A stretch of 64,000 nt of DNA, from assembly GCA_963827605.1 (NCBI GenBank), contig CAWHBK010000001.1:496001-560000 (forward strand), given 5' to 3'. The notes under the pieces are model-generated. The model saw nothing but the letters and a program-made list of their open reading frames with translations. It had not been told where the DNA came from and made no database searches. The translations under genes and the position numbers were made by a program. The first letter of the stretch is position 1. Each line of letters opens with the position of its first letter. The stretch comes from DSYU01 sp963827605 (lineage in GTDB: Bacteria > Chloroflexota > Anaerolineae > Anaerolineales > Anaerolineaceae). Positions 28,001 to 38,890 of this stretch are shown here, piece after piece.

Positions 28001-30511
28001 TTTATCCGCGTTGTCGTCCCAGTACATTTCGAAGTTCAAATCACTACGATAGACACCCTGGGCATAGTCATACGGATTATAACCATCCAGGCTGACTGGA
28101 AGAGCATCGTCCCAAGAACTTTCGTTGGCCTGTTTGCTGCCGTACAGTGCCAGCGCGCCTGGACCATCCACCTGCTCTACCCGCACGGAATACCGGCTCT
28201 GGTCCTTCAGCGCTACCGGCTCTGCAAACTTCACGGAATACCCTTGACCGCGAACATCCTCCTGCGCGGCAAACGCATCTCGGATCTCAGCGCTGCCGAG
28301 AATACGGCTCCCAACTGAGTCAACGATGGATATACGCAATGTCTTGGTCTCGGGGCGGCCTTCCCAATCCACCACGTGATCCAGGTCAACTTCGCGCAAA
28401 AGGCCAGTACGCGCGGCTATAAATGAAATCTGGTACCATTTTCCCGCCCGCAGTGCGTTGACCGGTTCGGGGAAGGCCTGGCTGATAAAACCCTGTTCTG
28501 TTAGGATGTTCGTGGTAATCGGGCCGGCCAGATTCAGGCTTTGCTGCGTTCCCGCCAAAGACAGCACCAGAGTATAAGTTTTTGCCGGGTCAAGCCGTGC
28601 CGGTAAGGGGAATGAAGCCGTAAAAAGCTTCCCGCGCGGGTCGCTTTCAGGAACAAATTCGTCTGTGAGCGTGGTTGTAGCCAGGGGTGCGCCGTTATCC
28701 AGGTTCTCCTGAACCGCAATGCTAAGCGTCTTGAGACCCGGACGATTATCCAGGCTGCTCAAATGCTCAAAAGTAATATCAAAAAGCTGGCCCGCCTGGC
28801 GCGGCCGGAATGCGATAATCAGCGGGCCTGTTTCGGTATCCAGCGTATAACCCGAGCCGAATGCCACCGGCTGGGTGGTCACGCCGCCGCGGCTCTCAAT
28901 TTGCAGGTTCATCGGTCCGGGGACGTTCTGGTAGATCCACCGGCTGGCCGCGATGCGGGTCACCGGGCGAGTATAGATACGGGTAAAGGCAAACGCCCAG
29001 GCCAGCGTTAGCGCCAGCGCGCTGAGCCCTACCAGCCCAGCCGCGACCCGCACCCAGGGGAAACTTCGCATCGAGAGGCGCCGCTTCTTCGGACTATACC
29101 ATAAGGCAAATACCGCCCAGGCCGCGATAATCGCCAGGGTCGGGTATACAAGCATTTGGTAGCGCATGCTGCGCGTCCAATTGTACGATTGGTAGGCAAA
29201 ATACACCCCGGTCCAGCCCCAAATCAGCAGGTTTTGCTGCCACCCATCTGGCACTCCGGCAAACCCCCTACCCGCCCGGATGGACCGCACCATGCGCACA
29301 CCCATCCACAAGAACCCGGCCCAGGCCAGAACGCCCAGCGGCAAGCCCAGTCCCCACATCACCATATTTTGCAAAGAAAAGGTGAGTGGGCGGCGCGCCC
29401 ACTGCAACGCGGGCGGGAAGTCGACATCGCCGGTGCTTTGGGCGGCTAAATCGCGTATGTTCTGCACCCACTTCGGGTTAGGAATCACACCCAAAAAACC
29501 GGGTCCGCTGAAGGCATAGGGTTGGAAGATGCGAAAGAAGATGATGCAAATCGCCGCCGCGACAACCAGGTTGCGCAGGTATATAAAAAACCAGCGCTCG
29601 CGCTCCGCGCGGGATTGGTGAATAAAGCGAATGATTACAGCGCCGGGCAGCAGCGCCGCCAGCAGCAGCGCATTAATTTTGCAGGCCATCGCCATCCCAA
29701 GCGCCGCGCCAAACAGGATATAGGGAAACACCGATTTCCAATCCTGGGTCAACCAACCGTATAAGGGGTCCTGCTCGCCGTTAGGACTGGCCTTGGATAC
29801 GCCGTCCGCATCCATTTCTTGGAGCTCGTCCGTTTCCGCGAATGGTTTGGCAGCCTCTTCTTCTGGCAAAAGTGCAGCCGTTTCGCGGGCCGTTTCTGTT
29901 TCATCGCCGTTCGGGAGCAGGAGGGTGGCAAAATAAAATGCCAGCATGCCAAAAAAGTTCGTAAAGGTATCCACGGTGAAGTAATGGGAAAGCTGGATGG
30001 GAAGCACCGACAGCGCCGCAAAAGCCGCCGCCAGCAGCGATAGTCGCCGGTTGCGGTACAGGCGCGTGGCAATCAGGTACACCACCAGCACCGTCCCCAG
30101 ATCCATCAGCGCCGAAAGCTGCCGCCCCACCAGGTGGATTTCATCGTACCCGGTCTTGCCCAGCCACTCCCCCACATAACGCACCATAAACAATGGTAGC
30201 GTTCCGTAAACGTAAAAATCATATCCACGGTTGTGCGGGTTTAGCGTGGAATTCTGCGTGTCAAAATATTGCGCCATGCTCCGCACCGGATCGATGGCCG
30301 TTTCCACCATGGTTAGGAAGCGTTCATCCGGGTGCAGATGCTGGTTTTGGTCCCAATCCAGGCCAACGAAACGGAAGGCAAACCCAACCAACAGGATGCC
30401 AATCAGCAGGATATCCCAGAGCCAGTCAAAACGAGCCCGGGGAGCCATCGGATGCGGGGTCGTTTCTGGCACAGGCTGCCCAGCTTCTATCATTTGGTTC
30501 GGTTGCTCCAT
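25009..30511 (-). CDS. giant GT-C/GT39 plus DUF2298 two-module membrane protein (at least three frameshifts)
   Basis: About 1,830 residues. Module 1 (about 1-500) is GT39-like with the acidic loop motif HLHPDERF after the first helix. A long predicted extracytoplasmic beta-rich region follows (about 520-900), with repeated jelly-roll-like segments. Module 2 is DUF2298: INYYYYGFVIFG (about 26986-27012), FLYGDPHAHAFALP (about 26447-26490), then GLPGVVGWNWHQRQ and VKYIIVGQLE. The frame changes near 26725, 26575 and 26545, all within about 200 bp. The joined protein reads NLGTVRMIWHGVQRL and later GPGDWYWIPSRAVCRWSPF. ATG 30511 begins MEQPNQ; no strong ribosome site is seen. It lies between the upstream GT39-like gene (80-nt gap) and the smaller DUF2298 gene (10-nt gap), so the four genes are probably one operon. 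Confidence 0.8.
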
Positions 30512-30590
30512 TAAAACCCAAAGCTTTCTACAAAAGATTGAAGCCGGCTGGCGGAATGCATTCTGCCAGGCAGGTCTACATTCAGCCAGC

Positions 30591-32913
30591 CTACTGCGAC
30601 CCGGTTGAGACAGGCACGCCAGGCGGCAGCAAGATCCCCGCGCCATCCTTATACAAATCCCCGATTCCCAGGGTCATAAAGACTACAAAATCTTTCCCCG
30701 GATAAGCCGATTTCCGCAGCCAGTAGCGCCCTGCGGGGTAAATCGCCTGTAACTGCGCCAAACTTGCGGAATCTTCGGGGTTGAGGATAAACAACTTATT
30801 GCCCGGAATGTCCAGCGTCATTGCGAAGTCTTCTGGGAAAATCGCCATATCGCGCGTGGGATACCCGGAAGCGATCCCCACCAGGCGGGTATCCACCCAA
30901 TATGGAAACGCCACCACCCAGGCATTTTCATTCCGGCCAAACGTTTGATCAAACTGGCGAACCACCTCGCCCATCTCGGTTGAATCCCAGGTGCCCTGGC
31001 GCAAGGCCCGGTCATATTGATTGAAGACCAGGTCAAAATTGGCCCGCGCCGAAAGAAGCACCAGCGCAAGGCCCAGCAGCGCGGGTGCGATCACCGCCCG
31101 CCGCCCCGCCAGGCTGCGCTTGAGCGCGCTGAGCAGCGCTTCCAGGCCAACCGCCAGGATCAAAAAGACCGGCACATAAGCCGCCGAGGTGCGGTTGAGG
31201 TTGGGGTTCTCATTGGGAAAGGCCAGCGAAAGAATTGAAGGCAGCAGCAGCAGCGGGATCGAAACCAATAAAAACAGGTCCATCCAACCGCGTTTTTGAT
31301 AATACCGCAGCGCGAGCAAAACCAGGCCCAGGAAAAACAGCGCCGCCGAAATTAAGTCCAGCGCCGGGCGGTGCGGTACCGAGTGCACCCATACATCGCC
31401 ATCGTCCCAGAAGAACATGGTGAGCGCGTTCCAGGAGTTTTGCAGAAAGATCACCGCCGGCGCGCCGGGCAGATCGCGCTCCCCGGTTCCAAGACGGCTC
31501 CAGGAGCGCGATGCAAACAAGTCCCAATTGTCAACCGAAAAGCGGAACAGCGGCATAAAGACCGCCAGCGAAACCAGCGCCAGGATCACCAGGCCCCACA
31601 ACGCGAAGCGGCGCGTTTCCGGTTCGCGGTGATGCAGAAAGTAGATCAGAAAAGCCGCCGCCACCACAAAAGGAACAATGCGGTACGAAGTATACCCGTG
31701 CAGGCCAATTCCCAGCCACAGCCCCGCCCAGATAAAATCGTTGCGCCTTCGGCTGCGCAGCCCGCGGATCAGGTAAAACAGCAGCGGCGCGTAGAAACCC
31801 GCGTAGAGCGTAAAACGCAGTCCGATGCGCGCCTGGGTTTGCGCCCAATAGCTAAAACCACAGAACAACAGCGCCAGCAGCGCTACCCAGCGGTTGCCGG
31901 TCTCCTTCCCCAGGCGGTACAAATAATACAGCGCGAGCAGACCGATCAGCGTGGTGCCCAGTTTTAACGAAAAGAAGGTGACCCCGGTATTGAACAGCTT
32001 GATCATGAGGACCGTCCAGTAGAACTGGAAGGCTTCCCGCCCCGTGTTGCGTGGAAAGAATACGCGCAGCTGGCCGTGCAGCACATCATACACGTCCAAC
32101 AGCTTCTCCGCCTGGTCGCTGACGGCCTCGTTGGGAACGCTGTTCAGGCGATAGAAGCGGAAAAACAGCACCACGCCCACTACCAGCAGCAGCAGCAGCG
32201 TCCAGCGGGAAATATTGATTTGCCAGTTCGAATTTTTGAAAAAGCCGCTCAGCCGTTCACGGAACCTGGCCAGCTTGTTTCCCCCACTTGGAAGGTAAAA
32301 CGCCCAGACGATATAGCCGATCGAGAAAAGCCAAATCGTTGTATTGAGAAGATCAAAATACGGGACTTCTTTATTTTTAGGTGTGCCAAACAACAGAAAG
32401 GTCACGGCCATCAATACCAGCCCGGCCGTTAATGAAAAGGAATTTACGATCCACCCCTCTGACCCCAGGCTTTCTGGCGCATTCTCTCGCTCCACTCCAG
32501 CGGCGGGGCGGATAAACTTCCAGAAATAGGCGATTCCAACCAGCACAGCCGCGAAAGCATAGAAGAATATGGCAGCCATCCAGGACCGGTTGGGCGGTTC
32601 CAGCAGGGCCTGGGCGATCAGCGCTACCAGCAGGGCACCCAACGCGAGCAGCCTGCCGGTTGCCCAAACGCTCCCTTGCGATGCAGCCGCCTGAGCAGTC
32701 ATCCCCGCCAGGGGCTGCTCTGCCGCGCTGCTTCCAACGGCCAGCACGGGACCGCCCGGATAGGAAACCTCCTCGAGCGCCATCCCCCGCATCCGTGTGC
32801 AGCTCCGCGGCTCTCTGCACTTCTTCTTCCTGCGGTTGAGGGATCTCGATTGAGGTATGCGACCAGAAGGCGATCTTCGATTTTACGTAATCCAGGACAC
32901 TTGGTTCTTTCAT
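30591..32913 (-). CDS. GT39-family-like membrane glycosyltransferase (one frameshift)
   Basis: About 774 residues. The cytoplasmic N-terminus (MKEPSVLDYVKSKIAFW) is in a different frame from the body. The switch is at the G5 run near 32790 (after ELHTDAG, before MALEEV), a likely homopolymer error. Four early helices precede the GT-C core: FFRFYRLNSVPNEAVSDQAEK is the acidic first-loop region, with about ten further helices and a soluble C-terminal part (DMAIFPEDF, RYWLRKSAYPGKDFVVFMTLG). Such enzymes move a sugar from a polyprenyl-phosphate carrier to lipid or protein outside the membrane. The substrate is unknown. It is the first gene of the large membrane-protein cluster and is divergent from the LysM gene. 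Confidence 0.72.
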
Positions 32914-33015
32914 AGGGACCAGATACAGCCAGTCAGAATAAGTTGCAATAATACTTCAACAATCAAACCACGACAAGACCCCACGCTGAATTGCGAGTAC
33001 AAGGGTCGAAACCAA

Positions 33016-33306
33016 ATGGCAAGTGAAGGCATCTTACCCGTGAAAGAAGGCCGGATTTATGTCTGGCAGCGCGAACGCAATGGCGGCCGGGTGGAATTGG
33101 AGGAACAGCTGTATCTGGTAAAGAGTGGCGATTCCCTCACCAGCATCGCTCGCAGCTACGGCCTCACGCTCGAAAAACTGCTGGCAGCCAACCCGCAGAT
33201 CGATGATCCCAACAAGCTCATGCGCCGCGAACTGGTCCGCATCCCCAATGGCCGGAGCGAGATCGTCCCGCCCTTCTATTCCACACCCCGCATACCCAGT
33301 AAATAG
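33016..33306 (+). CDS. small LysM-domain protein
   Basis: About 96 residues. A short N-terminal part (KEGRIYVWQRE) is followed by one LysM domain (YLVKSGDSLTSIARSYGLTL to MRRELVRIP). LysM binds N-acetylglucosamine polymers such as peptidoglycan. No signal peptide or membrane segment is visible, which is odd for a wall binder; it may act in the cytoplasm or be exported by another route. ATG 33016 is chosen as the start of recognisable sequence, with a weak aaggg 10 nt upstream; the frame is open further up without support. A strong terminator follows. Confidence 0.75.
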   Translation: MASEGILPVKEGRIYVWQRERNGGRVELEEQLYLVKSGDSLTSIARSYGLTLEKLLAANPQIDDPNKLMRRELVRIPNGRSEIVPPFYSTPRIPSK

Positions 33307-33313
33307 ATGCGTT

Positions 33314-33356
33314 AAAACAGGAGGCTGCCGCGATTTGCTTGGCAGCCTCCTGTTTT
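33314..33356. terminator. terminator between the LysM gene and the methyltransferase gene
   Basis: Perfect 16-bp inverted repeat: arms 33314-33329 and 33341-33356 (aaaacaggaggctgcc and its complement), 11-nt loop, with T5 on the plus strand and A4 on the other side. It can serve both convergent genes. Confidence 0.88.
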
Positions 33357-33396
33357 TGTGTGTGTCAGGCAGTTCAGCCCGAACGCCGTCGAGTTC

Positions 33397-34194
33397 CTAC
33401 CCCGCTCTGCGAGTGATATAGAACGAATATACACCTTCAGGCGAAACCGGGTTGAGGAACACACCCCGCGCGATTTGCCACGGCAGCCAAAGACTGGCGC
33501 GGCTGGGAGACAACACCCAACGCCCGGTCAGCTTTTTACTCACCAGGGCCGGAACGCCGAGCGCATGGCCCACTTCCATGCGGTGCAGCGCCTCGGCCGG
33601 GAAGTAATCCCAATGCTCCTCGATGATAAAGCCGGTCTGGTTCATCCGTTCCTGCCACACCTCGTATGCGTCGGTGTGCTGGTGGCGTGAGATCCGGTTG
33701 AAAAAGCGCGAATACCAATCGGCGGCCCCGGTCATGCCCAGTTTGCGGAAGGTCTGCGTGCCCAGCAAGTATTTGGGGAAGCGGTGGTTGGGGACGCAAA
33801 ATACAAATCGCCCGCCCGGGCGGATTACCCGCGCCACTTCAACCAGCACTTCATCCAGATGCGGGATATGCTCGAGCACCGAGTTGCTCACCACGCTGGC
33901 AAAATAACCGTCTGGAAACGGAATTTTCGCGCCATCCGAACGGACCAGCATCCGGTAGGCGCTGCGCGTGCGGGCTTCTTGCAGCGGTCCCCACCAGGGG
34001 TCCAGTCCCACATCCAGTGGATGGTCAAAGGCCACCGAAGCAAAGTGTCCATCCCCACAACCCAGGTCCAGGACAGGCGCGGGCAGCTGCATACCCTGGT
34101 AGAAGCGATCTTCCACAGCGCGCACCATTGCCCGGAAATACGGCAGGTCGCGCAAATGCCGCCATAAAATCTCCTCCGATACTGTTGCATTCAT
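33397..34194 (-). CDS. class I SAM-dependent methyltransferase
   Basis: 265 residues. SAM-binding motif I is VLDLGCGDGHFASVA. SNSVLEHIPHLDEVLVEVARVIRPGGRFVF is the typical motif II-III region of the Methyltransf_11 type. The C-terminal part (FYITRRAG end) has a hydrophobic stretch that may contact the membrane. Its ATG overlaps the stop of the glycosyltransferase gene by 4 bp (34191-34194), so the pair is translationally coupled. The context suggests methylation of a glycan or lipid-linked sugar; this is inference. Confidence 0.82.
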   Translation of the reverse strand: MNATVSEEILWRHLRDLPYFRAMVRAVEDRFYQGMQLPAPVLDLGCGDGHFASVAFDHPLDVGLDPWWGPLQEARTRSAYRMLVRSDGAKIPFPDGYFASVVSNSVLEHIPHLDEVLVEVARVIRPGGRFVFCVPNHRFPKYLLGTQTFRKLGMTGAADWYSRFFNRISRHQHTDAYEVWQERMNQTGFIIEEHWDYFPAEALHRMEVGHALGVPALVSKKLTGRWVLSPSRASLWLPWQIARGVFLNPVSPEGVYSFYITRRAG

Positions 34195-35346
34195 TTTGCT
34201 GCGGTTAGCTCCTTAAAAATTGCTTCATATGCCCGGGCCACTGTCTCCGGAGAATAATGCTGGCGGATGGCGCTCGCGCTGCCATTGTAATCTTGGGGCT
34301 GATCCAGCACCTGGATCAGCGCATCGGCCAGGGCCCGCGAGTTGCGCGGAGGCACGATGCGCCCCATGCCCGTCTCCCGCACCGGGCAGCGCACGCCCGG
34401 CAGATCGGATGCGATCGCCGGGGTGCCGCAGGTCATCGCCTCAACCTGTACCATTCCAAACGACTCGGTGGAATTGATACTCGGCAGCACCAGCACCTCG
34501 CTGGTATGGAAGAAAGCGGCCTGCTCCACGGGCGGAAGCAGCCCCAGAAACGACCAGTGCTCTCCCAGCGCCTCGATCATGGGAGCCAGCTTCTGCGCGT
34601 ACTGCTCTTCACCCAATACATTCTGGTACTGCCCCTGGTGTAAAACCCGGGCCGTGGGATATTTTTTCAGTACTTCCGGCATGGCCTGGATCAGGTACTC
34701 GACACCCTTCTCGGTTGCCAGGCGGGCCTGCATTCCAATGATGCGTTGGTCCGGGCTGGATCTGGTTTTTTTCTCGGAACGCCCGGAGATCCTGCTCGGT
34801 TACCTCAGGGATTTCTACCGGCGGCTGCACCACCTGCACTTTTGATAAATAGTGGCGTAAAAATGCGGAGTTTTCGGCAAAATCACGCGTGTTGGTGACA
34901 ATGCGGTTTGCGGAGAGCGCCGCGGAGTGGTTGAAAACGTGCGCCCCCTGGTTCGCAATCCAGTGGATCACCCCTTCAGGCAGCTTCAGGTCGCAGTGAT
35001 ACGTCATCACCACCGGGCGGCCCATGATACGCGCCATCCAGGAGACGTACCCGGCATCCATCTGCGGCAGGTGCAGGTTGACCACGTCGGCCTGACGGAT
35101 CAAACGCAGCGCCCACCCGGGCAGGGAGGGCATAATCACCCCTTTGCTCAAGCGCATCGCCACAGGCAGGCGAATAATGTGCACCCCATCCTGATTTTCC
35201 TGTTCGGGCAAATCCGGGCTGAAGCGCGATGTCAATACCGTCACCTGGTGGCCCAGTTTTGCCAGGCCGCGGGCCAGTCGTTCGGTATAAATCGTGAGCC
35301 CGGAATAATGCGGGCGATAATACGTCAAACCAATCAAGATACGCAT
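34191..35346 (-). CDS. family 4 glycosyltransferase (one frameshift)
   Basis: About 385 residues, GT-B fold. The N-terminal half has MRILIGLTYYRPHYSGLTIY and a glycine-rich GLAKLGHQVTVLTSR. The C-terminal half has the donor-site ATEKGVEYLIQAMPEV and PSINSTESFGMVQVEAM, the E-x7-E motif of GT4. The frame changes at the A7 run (34766-34772); with six A the sequence reads FREKTRSSPDQRIIGMQARL. Donor and acceptor are unknown; a nucleotide-sugar donor such as GDP-mannose is plausible given manC in the window. It begins 12 nt after the UPF0104 gene ends. Confidence 0.87.
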
Positions 35347-35358
35347 CGGTGCAAAAAC

Positions 35359-36397
35359 TTACCTCGCGCGGCGAATTTCGGCATACAACTCGGAAATCGT
35401 TTGGCCTTCCCGAGACAATGCAAAAGCGCCGATCAGGCTCGAAAAGATCAGGTGGATGATGTGCATGATTAAGGCATATGCCAGAATGTGTTCCTTAGCC
35501 ATGCCTACCAGCGTCAAAGCGCCGACCGCGCCCAGCTCGTACGTGCCTAATGAAGCCATCATCGATGGAACTGCGCCGGCGATATTGGCAGCGCTGATGC
35601 CCAGCGCAGCCCACCACAAGGGCGCATCAGGGACAAAGACGCGGATCAGAAGCCAATCGCGCAGGATGGAAATGAACCAGCTCATCGCCAGCAAACCAAA
35701 ACTGCCGGCGAAAAATTCAAACCGGGTTAGTACGGAAAAACCATTCAAAATGGAATGCACCTGGGGTAAAATCCAGCGCCGCACCCAACCCCAACGCCCA
35801 GCCAGGCGGTCTACCAGGGCCTCAACCCGCTCGCGGTGGCGGGCTGCCAGGTAAACGACGAACAGCCCGGCTGCGATCAACACCAGCAGCAGCGTGGCGA
35901 TTGGGCGGGCCCATTCCAGTTTTAAGCGCCAGGGGCAGGGTAAGTAACAGCAGACCGGCGGCGATTGCCATGTCGTATGAGCGCTCGACCACGATGGTGG
36001 AAAGCACGTAAAACGTCCCCCGGCGGCTTTGCCTGCCCATTAAAAACGCCCGCGCCAGCTCGCCCATACGGAACGGTAAAATGTTATTGAAGAAATAACC
36101 TTCATTGAGCGTCATAACCACACGCGGTGCGTTCACCTGGCGCTGCAGTAGGAATTGCCAGGCCAGGGCGCGCAGCACCATTGTGACCAGGTAGATGAAG
36201 ACGATCAGGGCGATGAGCCCGACCGGAACTTTGACCAGCGCCGCCAGAAACTCCCCCCAGTTGATCATGCGCGACAACAGCCATACCGCCAGAACGGTAA
36301 TGGCTACACCCGGCAGCCAGCGCAGCAACGTGCGGGGCAGCGCGCGCAGCAGCGACCGGGCGGTTTCACGCCAATTTCTGGTGACTACGGAACTCAC
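35359..36397 (-). CDS. UPF0104 / lysylphosphatidylglycerol synthase TM-region-like membrane protein (one frameshift)
   Basis: About 345 residues with roughly eight membrane helices. The family motif regions NEGYFFNNILPFRMGELARA and VPSMMASLGTYELGA are present. Relatives include the membrane part of MprF (a lipid flippase) and archaeal AglD-associated proteins, so a role in moving a lipid-linked substrate is plausible. The frame changes at an A4 run (35920-35923); with three A it reads LKLEWARPIATLLLVLIAAG. GTG 36397 overlaps the lepA stop (GTGA, 36394-36397), showing coupling to lepA. Confidence 0.8.
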
Positions 36398-38200
36398 TCA
36401 TCCTCCAGGCGCAGGACGGCAAAGAATGCCTCCTGGGGAATTTCAACCATTCCCACCATTTTCATGCGCCGTTTTCCTTTTTTCTGCTTTTCCAGCAGCT
36501 TCTTCTTCCGAGATATATCCCCACCATAGCACTTGGCCAGCACATCTTTACGCAAGGCTTTGATATTGGCCCGGGAAATAATCCGTCCGGCAGCCGAAGC
36601 CTGGATTGGCACATCAAACAACTGGCGCGGGATAATGTCTTTCAGCTTTGTCACCAGTGCCTGACCCTTGTGATAGGCATCTTCGCGATGTACGATGGCT
36701 GCCAGCGCATCGACGGGTTCGCTGTTGACCAGTATTTCTAACTTCACCAGGTTCTCCGGGCGGTACTCCAGGAACTGGTAATCCATCGAGGCGTAACCGC
36801 GGGTGCGCGACTTCAGATCATCGAAGAAATCGATGATCAGCTCTGAGAGCGGGATCTCGAAATTGAGCTGCACCCGGCTGGGCGCGGGGTATTCCTGGCC
36901 CTTAAAGATGCCGCGCCGGTTGGTTACCAGATCCATAATCGTGCCGTAAAAATCGGTCGGGGAGAAAATTTCCAGCGCCATCCACGGTTCGCGGACCTCC
37001 TCGAATTACGGCTTCGTCGGGCATCTGGGCCGGCGAATCGATGCGCAGGACTTCCCCATCAATCTTTACTACCTCATATTCTACCGAAGGAGCGGTTACA
37101 ACGATGTCAAGATCGTATTCACGTTCCAGCCGCTCCTGAATAATTTCCATATGGAACAGGCCCAAGAAACCGCAGCGGAAGCCAAAATTGAGCGCCTGAG
37201 ACGTTTCTGGGTCGAACTGCAGCGAAGCATCGTTGAGCTGCAGTTTATCAAGGGCTTCACGCAGGTCGCCGTAATCCTCGCCTTCCACCGGGTAGATGCC
37301 GGCAAAGACCATCGGCTTGGCTTTGCGGTAACCCGGCAGCGCGGCAGCAGCCGGGCGCGCCGCGATGGTAAAGGTATCCCCTACCCGGCACTCGCGGACC
37401 GTCTTTAAACCGGTCGCTACGTAGCCCACATCACCGGCATTCAGCTGGTCAACCGGGTGCATGGCCGGGTCAAAAAAACCAATTTCTACCGGCAGCAGGT
37501 CGATCATAGTCGCCATCAGCCGCAGCGTATCTTTCGGGCGGATGCAGCCCTCCACCACACGCACGTAGGCAACCACACCTTTGTATGCGTCATAATGCGA
37601 GTCAAAAATTAACGCGCGCAGCGGCGCGCTGGAATTACCGGTCGGCGCAGGCACCTGGCGGACAATCGCCTCCAGCACCTTGTCTACATTCAAACCGTCT
37701 TTGGCCGAAATGCGCAGGATGCTTTCTGGTGCGCCGCCCAACAGGCTGCTGAGATCCTGTGCGACCACATCCGGTTGGGCAGAGGCCAGATCGATCTTGT
37801 TGATCACCGGGATGATGGTCAGGTCGGCTTCCAGCGCCAGGTACAGGTTGGCCAGAGTCTGCGCTTCCATTCCCTGGGTCGCATCAACCACCAGCACCGC
37901 GCCCTCACAGGCGTTCAACGCGCGGCTGACTTCATAGTTAAAGTCCACATGACCGGGCGTATCAATCAGGTTGAGTTCGTACTCGTTATTATCTGGGGCT
38001 TGATACAGCATCCGTACCGCCGATGCTTTGATCGTCACGCCCTTCTCGCGCTCAAGGTCCATGGTATCCAGCACCTGCTCGGTCATTTCACGGTCCGAGA
38101 TGGTGCCGGTCATTTGCAGCATGCGATCCGCCAGCGTGGACTTGCCGTGGTCAACGTGGGCAATAATACAAAAATTACGGATGTGATCGGTTTCAGTCAT
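36394..38200 (-). CDS. lepA: elongation factor 4, ribosome back-translocating GTPase (one frameshift)
   Basis: About 601 residues, the normal length. GTPase motifs AHVDHGKSTLADR, DTPGHVDF and NKIDLASA are present, and the C-terminal domain has SMDYQFLEYRP-like sequence (GYASMDYQFLEYRPENLVKL). The frame changes at about 37003: removing one base joins MPDEAVI to EEVREPWMALEIFSPTDF, the invariant family sequence. A promoter sits just upstream, with the start only a few nt from the predicted transcription start. The next three genes (UPF0104, GT4, methyltransferase) are overlapping or nearly so and should share this transcript, an unusual setting for lepA. Confidence 0.95.
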
Positions 38201-38210
38201 AAGCGGCTGA

Positions 38211-38239
38211 AGTATAACTTAAAACATCGCGCCCGTCGA
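38211..38239 (-). promoter_or_regulatory. promoter of the lepA operon
   Basis: TCGACG (38239-38234), 17-nt spacer, TATACT (38216-38211). The -10 ends 10 nt before ATG 38200, leaving a leader of about 3-4 nt. No Shine-Dalgarno is seen. Confidence 0.5.
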
Positions 38240-38283
38240 ATTTTGCTTGTCAGCGGCGGTTTTGACGCTCAGTCAGCATTCTA

Positions 38284-38838
38284 TTAAGGCAAACTCTGCT
38301 GATCCAAATGCAGGAGCATCTGCCGGTGAACATCGCTCAATGCAAGCAGCCCAAACTGGTTGTTTGCTATGCGCTGCATGAGCCGGTCGGCAGCGTGCCA
38401 GGCCAGGTCAAACTCAACGGCTGAGATTTCACCGTTTTCCCGGGCTGCCAGCAGTTCATCGGCGTCCTTCAGTTCTATATCCAGTGCTGGCGAGACGACT
38501 AGATCCAGGTAAAGGTCATCCATCCAGGGAATTTGATCCTGGCCGACACCTGTACGCAGGCAAATGTCGATGTACCACGCCACGATCCGAGCGCTGAAAT
38601 CATATTGAGCAGTGACCGTAAAATGTTCGCCGGTAGGAAACTGTTTTAGCCAGGCATATCCCGCATCTACGATACACGTTGGCCGGTGAAAGTATTCTAC
38701 AACCAGCGGTGCGGAAACTTCATCCATGCAATATAGGCTAATATGGCCTTTGAATTCTGGAGAATCCAGATATGAGCAGTAAAAACGATTTCGGAGAATG
38801 CGTTTCCAACCAGGGAAATTAGCGAACTTCCGCTCCAT
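38284..38838 (-). CDS. DUF402 family protein
   Basis: 184 residues. The C-terminal half carries the DUF402 signature: FSARIVAWYIDICLRTG, then the acidic DDLYLDLVVSPALDIELKDADEL and ENGEISAVEFDLAW. Some relatives are nucleoside tri-/diphosphate phosphatases (the Bacillus YgaC/NtdP group) that need divalent metal held by the Asp cluster; the acidic residues are retained here. An agaagg-like site lies upstream of ATG 38838. The exact substrate cannot be read from sequence. Confidence 0.78.
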   Translation of the reverse strand: MERKFANFPGWKRILRNRFYCSYLDSPEFKGHISLYCMDEVSAPLVVEYFHRPTCIVDAGYAWLKQFPTGEHFTVTAQYDFSARIVAWYIDICLRTGVGQDQIPWMDDLYLDLVVSPALDIELKDADELLAARENGEISAVEFDLAWHAADRLMQRIANNQFGLLALSDVHRQMLLHLDQQSLP

Positions 38839-38890
38839 TCGGTTTGCCTTCTATGATGTGAGTTCGTTATTGACGTTACACAATACCGCT

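Noticed and set aside
20618..32913. Programmed frameshifting as the cause of the many breaks
   Set aside because: No common slippery heptamer or downstream structure; breaks occur in varied contexts and unrelated genes, which fits consensus errors better.
20618..32913. Pseudogene decay of the membrane protein cluster
   Set aside because: Joined sequences keep all motifs and have no in-frame stop within the restored frames, and essential genes show the same kind of break.
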